DNA of 9,297 nucleotides from a bacterium (GTDB taxonomy: Bacteria; Zixibacteria; MSB-5A5; GN15; FEB-12). Below, in pieces: positions 1-6,785 of the stretch (positions are counted from its first letter, which is position 1; each line of letters opens with the position of its first letter). A program made the translations under genes and the position numbers. Location: positions 1 to 9,297 of the forward strand of contig DAOVOW010000053.1 of NCBI GenBank assembly GCA_030629485.1, written 5' to 3'. The notes beneath the pieces were generated by a model that saw only the letters and a list, made by a program, of their open reading frames with translations, was not told the DNA's origin and did not search any database.

Positions 1-1004
1 GGACGACCAGAGGCGAATAGATCAAACAAACGAGAGGGAATGATGCCCCGCTCTTTGTTCGAGGCCAGGCCAAGATAGAAGAGAGACGCTTCGGATAATA
101 TCTCAATCGACCGACGTCGGTCCTGAAAACCGTGCAAGGTGCAGAGTTCGAACATCCCGTGCTTGTGCAAGAGCGAATGGAACCAGCCTTCGTCAACTCG
201 TCCCACTTGCAGCAGCCGGATATGCTTGAACAACTCGGGTGATGCCTCGCGCAGCATCGAGAGCACTCTCAAGAGTGGTTCTATGGGAACGAGTTCATCG
301 TAAGTTCCGAGTAGTCCGATGTTCACTACGGTTCGATCCGACGGAGCGCCCCAATGTTGCGCCAAAGTGTCGTCGTAGCCGTTGAAGATGACTTCGCCGC
401 CGCTAAGGTACTCACTGATGGTCGGGTTGCAGGTCGTGACGACGGCGGCTCGATCTTTGATGGTTCCGATAAGTTCCCAGGCTCGTTCCCGCCGCGATTG
501 GTCGGCAAAGACATCTTCGATTTTGTAACTTATCCAGAAATCACGGAAGTCGGCAATCCAGGGCAGGTCGGTCTCTCTGTGGATGGCTTGCGCAACGAGA
601 TGGCAGGAGATCGGCGGCGACGTGGAGATCAGAGCTGTGTAGTTGTTCTCACGCAACAACCGGCGGGCCAACCTCACCGCCGGAGCGACCCAGCCGATTT
701 TGGGATCGGGAAAGAACAGATTTGATATCCACCCGGCCCGACGAATGTGGCTTTCACGTACGCGGCGAATCCCAACCAGGCGCAGTAACCGCTGGGGATC
801 GCGGCTGCCGGATCGATGGATGTGAGACGTGTCGAGACCTTCGAGCAACTCCGGCTCGAAAACGCGATAGGCCACCGGCTTGACCGTGAGGACATCACAC
901 TGGATGCCGTGAGACGGCAGTAGTCGGAAAAGCGATAACGGTCGTCCCACGCCGGCCCCGCCCAGGGGAGGAAAGTAGTAGCAGATCAGCAGCACGCACG
1001 GCAT
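1..1004 (-). CDS. Glycosyltransferase, GT-B fold, family 4-like (3' end outside window)
   Basis: This reading frame is open from an ATG at 1004 to the window edge (334 full codons, no stop), so the C-terminus is missing. The product begins with a hydrophobic strand followed by YYFPPLGGAGVGR (residues 9-21). This is the N-terminal glycine-rich signature of a group of GT4-like enzymes involved in exopolysaccharide and surface-glycan synthesis. Further family marks are FPDPKIGW (98-105), ISTSPP (126-131), WIADFRDFW (149-157, where most relatives have FRDPW), a second-domain strand VNIGLLGT (227-234), and SRLFDLFASGR (324-334), the usual end of the donor-sugar site helix. It probably transfers a sugar from a nucleotide-sugar donor at the cytoplasmic face; donor and acceptor cannot be read from the sequence. 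The start codon shares its A with the TAA of the upstream glycosyltransferase (TAATG), and a GGAG lies 9 nt before it, so the start is well supported and translation is probably coupled. Confidence 0.88.
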   Translation of the reverse strand, partial: MPCVLLICYYFPPLGGAGVGRPLSLFRLLPSHGIQCDVLTVKPVAYRVFEPELLEGLDTSHIHRSGSRDPQRLLRLVGIRRVRESHIRRAGWISNLFFPDPKIGWVAPAVRLARRLLRENNYTALISTSPPISCHLVAQAIHRETDLPWIADFRDFWISYKIEDVFADQSRRERAWELIGTIKDRAAVVTTCNPTISEYLSGGEVIFNGYDDTLAQHWGAPSDRTVVNIGLLGTYDELVPIEPLLRVLSMLREASPELFKHIRLLQVGRVDEGWFHSLLHKHGMFELCTLHGFQDRRRSIEILSEASLFYLGLASNKERGIIPSRLFDLFASGR

Positions 1005-2080
1005 TATTGACGGCTCCGATCGACCAGCCGACGCATGATGTCCAGTTGAGTTGCCACGTTGTTTTCGAAGATGGCGTCTCGCTGCACTTTCTCAAGGTTG
1101 CGGCGGCGCAGGTCGGCGAAGCTGTCGTCGCCCCGGACAATGTTGGTCACAATAGTGCGCAGAGTATCATCGTCGTCCGGTGCAAAGAGTCGTCCATTGT
1201 CGTCGGACAGCCATTCCCGAACACCGGGGATGTCGGCAACAATCGGTAGCAATCCCAGCGCCATCGCTTCGATCAACGACGCCGGCGACGAGTCGGAGCG
1301 CGCAGCCGACAGGTAAATATCATGTTGGGCCATGAAGGCCAGGAACTGCTCGCGAGGCATGGCATCGTACAAGTTGATACCACTGTCAAGATACGGCGCG
1401 ACGACATCACGAAATCGTGCCGCATCAGGTCCGAACGATGGAAAGGTGAGGCGCACGGTACCGTCGGCAATCAATGGTTGTAGCGCTCGGACGATAAACT
1501 CATTGTTGTAGACAGGCGCCTGCGTCCGGGGAACGATGATTCGCAGAGGCTTCTGAAAAGAGTAGTTCTCCTTGTGCAAGTTCAGGAAGCGGCGTTCGAT
1601 GCCCCACGGGATAACAGATCGCTCTATGCCGCCCACAAGTTCTTCAGCCGCCGACAACAGGAATTCCGAATCGCCGATTACGTAATCCGCAGCCCTAAGA
1701 GCGAAGCGCGTTTTCCTTTTGTGCAGCCACGATTTTCGCGGGACGATGAGGATGTCGGAACCCCAGAGGTTGAGCACGATCGGCGGTTGATTTCCCCGGC
1801 GCGCCAGAGCTGCGATGAAACCATAGCCGGATGCAAAATGAGGGTTGATCACATCCGGCTGAAACTGCTCAATCAATCGCCGAAGCTGCGGCGCCACCGA
1901 AAGGTAGTGCAGCGACTTGACCGGACCTCGCCCGGTTAGGTGGTGATATTCCATCGTGCCGTTCTCGAGCGAGGCGGTCAGAACATCGCAACCCTGAGTT
2001 TGAAGCTGCCGGGCGAACCGTTCGGTGTGAAAGGCTCGGGCGTCGGCCAGGAGCAGGACTCTCATGTTCTCCGCATTCAC
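1004..2080 (-). CDS. Glycosyltransferase, GT-B fold, family 4 (GT1/GT4 type)
   Basis: This is a complete 358-residue protein, a normal length for GT4 enzymes. The N-terminal acceptor domain starts with RVLLLADARAFHTERFARQL (residues 7-26), a common opening for capsule and O-antigen GT4 proteins. It contains NLWGSDIL (104-111), then ADYVIGDSEF (131-140) and VIPWGIE (156-162), which close the first Rossmann domain. The second domain has VPRTQAPVYN (183-192). Its donor-site signature is SDSSPASLIEAMALG (262-276), where D263 and E271 occupy the EX7E-like positions, followed by VADIPGVREWL (281-291). It probably extends a surface glycan using a nucleotide-sugar donor; the sugar is unknown. The longest start is a GTG at 2080 that overlaps the upstream TGA by 4 nt (GTGA). 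An ATG at 2065 (residue 6) preceded by GGAG 3 nt away gives a terminus closer to relatives and is a serious alternative. The stop is TAA, joined to the next gene as TAATG. Confidence 0.9.
   Translation of the reverse strand: MNAENMRVLLLADARAFHTERFARQLQTQGCDVLTASLENGTMEYHHLTGRGPVKSLHYLSVAPQLRRLIEQFQPDVINPHFASGYGFIAALARRGNQPPIVLNLWGSDILIVPRKSWLHKRKTRFALRAADYVIGDSEFLLSAAEELVGGIERSVIPWGIERRFLNLHKENYSFQKPLRIIVPRTQAPVYNNEFIVRALQPLIADGTVRLTFPSFGPDAARFRDVVAPYLDSGINLYDAMPREQFLAFMAQHDIYLSAARSDSSPASLIEAMALGLLPIVADIPGVREWLSDDNGRLFAPDDDDTLRTIVTNIVRGDDSFADLRRRNLEKVQRDAIFENNVATQLDIMRRLVDRSRQ
1014..1017 (-). promoter_or_regulatory. Ribosome binding site for the 3'-most glycosyltransferase
   Basis: GGAG on the minus strand lies 9 nt upstream of the ATG at 1004, inside the last codons of the preceding glycosyltransferase. 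It is one of the few clear Shine-Dalgarno-like sites in the window and supports that start. Confidence 0.6.
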
Positions 2081-3006
2081 AAGAATCTACCCAATCCGGA
2101 TTTGTGGACGTAGCAGTTGTAGGCATACTCTTCGCCGCCCCACTTGGCCTTATAGTCGATCAGTCCGGAGGCTCCCGGCGGCGAAGCACCCAAACTCAAT
2201 CTGTGAACGCCGCGTGGTCTCAATTCACCAATCAGTTGCCACAACATGAACTGATTGGCCTTGAGAAATGAGAAGGCCTTATCATAGTAGACTTGCCAGT
2301 GCAGGGCTGTGTCGCCTTCAATGAAAGTTATGTGAGAAACGACCGGCCGACCCTCATGCTCGCACCAGTACCACACGACGCGATCATCTTCGGCGGCAAG
2401 CTCCGCAAGAGCGGAGAAAAACTGCGGAGGGTAACGCGGTCTCCTTCCGTGTCGTTGCTCCGTAGCCTGCATCAGTTGCAGGAAACTTTCCATGTGTGCC
2501 ACAGCATCCAGTCGTTCTATTTTGGCGCCCGCCCTTTCCGCTTTACGAATCTCCGACTGCAGTTTGCTGTCCGGCGGTTCCCAGTTCTCGTCGGAGATGT
2601 CGACAACCGTCGTGTGGCATGGCTGCGCGGTATACGTCTCCGGAACCTCCATCAGGTCGTGGAAGTCGGTAACGTATACTTTGGCGTATCCTGCTTTCGC
2701 TATAGCCTGAAAGAGGGCGCGGGTCATCTCCTGTCGTGCGCAGTTGTCCCGTACCTCAGAGAGGATTCGTGAGTAGATGCCGTCGGGCATGGACTGAAAA
2801 CGCCTCAACGGGCGCCGACCGAACTCGACACCGGATAAAAGTGCCTCTATCTCTCCATCTACAAGAGCCGCCCAATAAACCGGTGTCCCGCCCATTGTTT
2901 CCCAAAGTCTGGCGAACCCAATGGAGCCAAACAACGAATCAGTCGTGAGTGTCGTCAACAGGTCGGTGTTCAGGCGTGAGGTTGTCAGCCGCGAGACTTC
3001 CATCAC
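2077..3006 (-). CDS. FemAB/GNAT-like acyltransferase (Acetyltransf_6 type)
   Basis: This 309-residue protein is predicted to be cytoplasmic: there is no signal peptide or membrane segment. It resembles FemAB-related proteins with paired GNAT-like folds, a group that includes peptidoglycan-bridge aminoacyltransferases and polysaccharide-locus enzymes. The visible marks are SEIRKAERAGAKI (151-163), matching the conserved IRKAEK-type helix; a second acyltransferase half with ALHWQVYYDKAFSFLKAN (234-251); and the C-terminal LIDYKAKWGGEE (282-293), equivalent to the FK-KWG motif near the end of the family. The substrate cannot be told from sequence. Beside two glycosyltransferases it may acylate or aminoacylate a sugar or glycan precursor. 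The start is either GTG at 3006, overlapping the upstream TGA as GTGA, or ATG at 3003, overlapping it as TGATG; they differ by one codon and neither has a clear Shine-Dalgarno. The gene ends in TGA, overlapping the next gene's GTG. Confidence 0.82.
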   Translation of the reverse strand: MMEVSRLTTSRLNTDLLTTLTTDSLFGSIGFARLWETMGGTPVYWAALVDGEIEALLSGVEFGRRPLRRFQSMPDGIYSRILSEVRDNCARQEMTRALFQAIAKAGYAKVYVTDFHDLMEVPETYTAQPCHTTVVDISDENWEPPDSKLQSEIRKAERAGAKIERLDAVAHMESFLQLMQATEQRHGRRPRYPPQFFSALAELAAEDDRVVWYWCEHEGRPVVSHITFIEGDTALHWQVYYDKAFSFLKANQFMLWQLIGELRPRGVHRLSLGASPPGASGLIDYKAKWGGEEYAYNCYVHKSGLGRFL

Positions 3007-5228
3007 TGCCGTACCAGAAGGATTTTGCCCCGCTTGATATTGCCCTGGTCATCCTCCAGGAGGTAGATGTAGACACCGGACGCTACACCTTCACCCGCCT
3101 GATTATCGCCGAACCAGCCGTGGTTGGCATCCATTCTCCTTACAAGTTCGCCGGCGGGGGTGAAGATTCGAAGAACCATATCCGGACGACCAAAGTTGAA
3201 GGCCAGACTGTCGAGCGGTGAGTTGATAACAAACGGATTGGGGAACGCCACCACCTGCTCCAGGTCGAACTCGATTCGTTCCACCGGTGATGTTAGCAGC
3301 GAGATGCCTTGGTTCGTAGCGATGTACAAGTCTCCAGTAGCCTGGTCGAGAGTTAGGGCATTGATTCGGTCGGTGACCAGACCGCTGTTGTTGGTGGTGT
3401 ACACCTCGAACTGTCCGGTAGTGGCGTCGAAACGAGCCAGGCCGTCCCGTGTGCCCACCCAGAGATTGCCGCGACCATCGAATTCGAGATCGGTAATATC
3501 CCGGTCGACGCCGGCCGGAAGATCGACATCAACGAACCTCTCGATGCCGCGATCGTAGCGCGACAATCCCACGTTCGTCCCCACCCAAAGAATTCCACCG
3601 GGAGCAAAGCGGACAACGCGAATGTCATTGGAACGAAGAAACGAGTTGTTCTCGGTGTAATGGGTGCAGGAATTCTCAGGGCGGTCAAAGGGATTGTCAC
3701 CTACATTACAGACATACACACCGTTGGATTCGTTACCCACGGCCACCAAACCACTGTGATAATCCAGCGATACAACGAAAGAATGATCCAGACCATCATC
3801 AACGCCAAGCGCACCCCAGCCAAAGACAGGATCATCGATATTGGCCAGGTCGGCGAAGGCGACCGGGTAACCGTTGGCGGCTCGGTAGCAGGCGGCGAAC
3901 AAATACCGCCCGTCGGTGGCCAGGCCGTTTATGACGATCCACCTCAATCCGTTCGGAGGGTCATCGGTGTTGCCGATAAGGGTGGAATTTTCTTCATCGT
4001 AGTTGGTGGCTGAATCCTCCCCCAGGAGCCACAGACCATTGCCCCTGGTGCCGAGCCAGGGAACACCGTTGGAATCCGAGATCAGTAGGGTCGTGCGTTC
4101 GCCCACATAAAAATCATAGGACTCCCAGAGATTGTCGATGAGGGTAGCCGCCGGTTGCCATGTAAAGGCGGCCGTAATGACGCCGTCGCGATTGACCGTC
4201 AGATCGCTGACCTGGTTGATTGGAAGTCCGGTGCGGCGGAACTCAACAAAGGTCCCATTGCTGTCGTAGTAGATACCTTCCTGTGAAACCGCCAGCCAAC
4301 GTCGTCCTCCAAAACTGACGCCGGTGTTCGGCGCCGCCGGCAGGCCGGGAGTGGGAATGACTGTCGGCGTGCCGTCGACAATAGCACCCATGCCGCCTTC
4401 GTAGTAGAAAAACAATGAGTCATTCTCAAGGTGCAAGTCGGTGAAACGCACACCGGCCCCTACGTCGAGGCGCGTGATGTTGGTATCACCATTCAGGATC
4501 GTAAGTCTCCAGAGACCGGTCGATGCCGCCAGGTACAGGTCAGATTCCCAGGCAACCACCCGTTCCAGGCCGCCGTCGGCAAACCACTCGGTGCTCCAGG
4601 TCGTCCATCTTGAACTCTGACCCAGGATCCTCGGATCAGTGATATCAGCCGTGGCCAGCCCGGCCGACGTCGCCAGCCAGATGGAATCGCCGAGGAGAAG
4701 CACGTCCCTTACCTCGGGATCATCGGCCAGGTCGCCAAACCTGGTGTACCAGAACGGAAACTCTCCACCGTCGCTGGTCTTTGAGAACAGTTCCAGACGA
4801 ATTGATGTGCCGATCCAAAGGTCGTCACCGTGATCGACTATTCGGTACAGGGCGTAAGGATCACTATTGTCGTCGTTCTCCAGAAACTGCCGGGACTCAG
4901 TCCCGCCGAACCGCACCAGGCGTCCCATGCCTGCCACCCACTTCTGTCCGTTGCCGTCCATGATGATATCGAAAACATCTGTCGTCCCCAGGCCATCGAC
5001 ATTGGTGTACTCAGTTATGGATTCAATTCCATCGTGAATGGCCAGTAGCCCGCCTGACGTTGCCGCCCAGAGAGTGTCATTGATAACAGTGAGGCGGCGT
5101 ACATCCTTGAACGAGGTCAAGGTGGACCACTCGATCGCGGACGCTGTCTGGCCGAGGCCGATTACGAAAGTCCAAAGCGCTACGCACCAGAACCGGAGCG
5201 CCGGGACATAATCTTTCCAGCAAACCAT
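3003..5228 (-). CDS. Secreted two-propeller protein with C-terminal T9SS/FlgD-like domain, PorZ-like
   Basis: The 741-residue product has a signal peptide: basic residues K5 and R12, a hydrophobic core at about 13-26, and a likely cleavage after ASA at 29-31. There is no lipobox cysteine. Next come 14 blade-like repeats, each centred on a motif such as LWVGTxxGLxRFD, at about 53, 97, 137, 183, 231, 272, 310, 350, 390, 442, 494, 547, 589 and 634. They are spaced 38-53 residues apart; those near 272, 350 and 442 are degenerate. This fits two seven-bladed beta-propellers of the Reg_prop kind. The C-terminal ~85 residues carry FPNPF (662-666), LRIFTPAGELVRRM (686-699), ASGVYIYLLE (716-725) and a final KILLV strand, the layout of FlgD-Ig or T9SS type A sorting domains. 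Signal peptide, two propellers and sorting domain match PorZ of the Porphyromonas type IX attachment complex (about 776 residues). There is no kinase domain, so it is not a hybrid two-component sensor. The start at 5228 overlaps lnt by 49 nt; no later ATG or GTG would keep the signal peptide, and no clear Shine-Dalgarno is visible. Confidence 0.85.
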   Translation of the reverse strand: MVCWKDYVPALRFWCVALWTFVIGLGQTASAIEWSTLTSFKDVRRLTVINDTLWAATSGGLLAIHDGIESITEYTNVDGLGTTDVFDIIMDGNGQKWVAGMGRLVRFGGTESRQFLENDDNSDPYALYRIVDHGDDLWIGTSIRLELFSKTSDGGEFPFWYTRFGDLADDPEVRDVLLLGDSIWLATSAGLATADITDPRILGQSSRWTTWSTEWFADGGLERVVAWESDLYLAASTGLWRLTILNGDTNITRLDVGAGVRFTDLHLENDSLFFYYEGGMGAIVDGTPTVIPTPGLPAAPNTGVSFGGRRWLAVSQEGIYYDSNGTFVEFRRTGLPINQVSDLTVNRDGVITAAFTWQPAATLIDNLWESYDFYVGERTTLLISDSNGVPWLGTRGNGLWLLGEDSATNYDEENSTLIGNTDDPPNGLRWIVINGLATDGRYLFAACYRAANGYPVAFADLANIDDPVFGWGALGVDDGLDHSFVVSLDYHSGLVAVGNESNGVYVCNVGDNPFDRPENSCTHYTENNSFLRSNDIRVVRFAPGGILWVGTNVGLSRYDRGIERFVDVDLPAGVDRDITDLEFDGRGNLWVGTRDGLARFDATTGQFEVYTTNNSGLVTDRINALTLDQATGDLYIATNQGISLLTSPVERIEFDLEQVVAFPNPFVINSPLDSLAFNFGRPDMVLRIFTPAGELVRRMDANHGWFGDNQAGEGVASGVYIYLLEDDQGNIKRGKILLVRQ

Positions 5229-6781
5229 AGTGCCAGCAATATACCTATGATGGAAACTGTAAACAAGAACGAGAACCGCCCGACGAAGTCTCCATGCCGG
5301 GTGTAAAAGGAAAACTCATCCAACAAATCGACATCGCCCAGCAGGACGTCCACCGTGTAGGGTTCAAGCTCCGAACGCACCTGTCCATAGCCGTCGACTA
5401 TGAAAGTCAGGCCGCTGTTAGCGGCGCGTGCGAACCAGCAGCGGTTTTCAACGGCCCGGGTGATAAAGATTCGGGCGTGCATGTGAATCCCGACCGAGCG
5501 GCCAAACCAGGTGTCGTTGGTGATCCCGACCACGAAATGAGCGCCGTCGCGAATGGTGCGGCGCACAAACTCAGGAAAGGCTGTCTCAAAGCAGATCAGC
5601 ACCGAGTAGCTGGCGTCGGGCAGTCGGAAAATCACTGCCGAATCGCCGGGGCGGAAATCCGACCACCATTGCACATCGTATTGGTCGATAAACGTCAGGT
5701 ACTTCCTCAGGAAATCCTTGCGCATGAATGGAACGTGGTCCTGATAAGGCACTTGTTCGGAGAACGGTACCAGCTTCACTTTGTCATATGATTGCTCGAC
5801 CCAACCGGTCGGGTTGAACTGAAAGCAGGAGTTATAATACCGCTGCCCCTCTTGATGATAGCTGGCGGCCAGCGAGCCGACCAGGTGGTAGGCCGCCGAC
5901 TGGCGGGCTACCTCGGCGACCCGTTGGCGGCAGGCCCGGTCGTGCGAGAGATAGCAGGGCGCTGCCGTCTCCGGCCACACGTATAACTGGACGGTGCTGT
6001 CCTCAACTGTCTGAGTCAGCGAGTCGTACACATCGATACTGTGATATTGGTTGCCGTCACTCCATTTTTCATCCAGCGGCACCGAGCCTTGAAGCAGAGC
6101 CAGGCGATAACTGCCGGCCTCAGGGAATCGAGGCATCTCGATCCAGCCATAGGCAACCAGCGCGACAACAATTGCAATAGACACAAACAAGGCGGTGACG
6201 CGTCGTTCCGGCGATACGGTTTTTCGGAATACTTGCCACAGCAGCACATTCACCGTTACGATCAGAAACGACAGACCATGAACGGATATCACGGATACGA
6301 TCTGCAGGATATACAAGTAGTAGGCCTGCGTGTACCCGAGATCCGACCAGGGAAATGCGAACTGCGAGAGCGTGCGAGAGTATTCCATGCCGACCCAGAG
6401 AAAGGGCACCGAGACAATTCCGAAGATGGGCCGGAGGCGATAGAGCTTCCAGAAGACCATCAGGATGATTGCATAGTAGAAGGCGACAATCACCACGGCA
6501 GCGACCATCCCGGGTGGGGTGACCATCCCTATCCAGTAGATCGAGAACAGGTTGAAAAAGAAACTGAAGAAGTAGGCGGCGTTGAAGGCGGCCCGGCGCT
6601 GAAGCGAACTGATTATCCATAGCGGCCTGACTAAGGCAAACCAGGCGATGAAACCACAGGACTCAGGATAAAACGCGAAGGATAACAGGAACGCCCAGAC
6701 CAGCAGTTCCAGTCGGCGCTTGCGCAGAGCAATATCTTCAGGGAGGATTATGCGACCGATTCTTTTGAACAGGCCGGTCAA
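5180..6781 (-). CDS. lnt: Apolipoprotein N-acyltransferase
   Basis: Lnt moves an acyl chain from a phospholipid to the N-terminal cysteine of lipoproteins at the periplasmic face of the inner membrane, the last step of lipoprotein maturation. The 533 residues are close to the usual ~510. The N-terminal ~215 residues are a series of hydrophobic segments, followed by a periplasmic CN-hydrolase domain (about 225-485) and a final membrane helix (about 502-522) with a short basic tail. The nitrilase-type triad is present: E271 in VWPETAAP, K334 in YDKVKLVPFSE and C397 in VLICFET, at spacings like E267/K335/C387 of E. coli. E342 and E399 match further conserved acids, and TNDTWFG (421-427) is also typical. 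The start is an inferred TTG at 6781, with GAGGG 7 nt upstream. It lies 4 nt after the gpmI stop; a TAG blocks the frame upstream and no ATG or GTG occurs before the second half of the membrane domain. The stop is TAG at 5180, inside the next gene. Confidence 0.96.
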   Translation of the reverse strand: MTGLFKRIGRIILPEDIALRKRRLELLVWAFLLSFAFYPESCGFIAWFALVRPLWIISSLQRRAAFNAAYFFSFFFNLFSIYWIGMVTPPGMVAAVVIVAFYYAIILMVFWKLYRLRPIFGIVSVPFLWVGMEYSRTLSQFAFPWSDLGYTQAYYLYILQIVSVISVHGLSFLIVTVNVLLWQVFRKTVSPERRVTALFVSIAIVVALVAYGWIEMPRFPEAGSYRLALLQGSVPLDEKWSDGNQYHSIDVYDSLTQTVEDSTVQLYVWPETAAPCYLSHDRACRQRVAEVARQSAAYHLVGSLAASYHQEGQRYYNSCFQFNPTGWVEQSYDKVKLVPFSEQVPYQDHVPFMRKDFLRKYLTFIDQYDVQWWSDFRPGDSAVIFRLPDASYSVLICFETAFPEFVRRTIRDGAHFVVGITNDTWFGRSVGIHMHARIFITRAVENRCWFARAANSGLTFIVDGYGQVRSELEPYTVDVLLGDVDLLDEFSFYTRHGDFVGRFSFLFTVSIIGILLALWFAGKIMSRRSGSGA

Positions 6782-6785
6782 GTGA

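Noticed and set aside
3003..5228. Hybrid two-component sensor, suggested by Reg_prop-like repeats
   Set aside because: There is no transmembrane helix after the propellers, no histidine kinase or receiver domain, and the protein ends in a sorting-type beta domain.
6041..6622. A 193-codon plus-strand open frame opposite lnt
   Set aside because: Its composition is unusually rich in charged residues, His and Gly, with no recognisable domain. It mirrors hydrophobic lnt codons and is a shadow.
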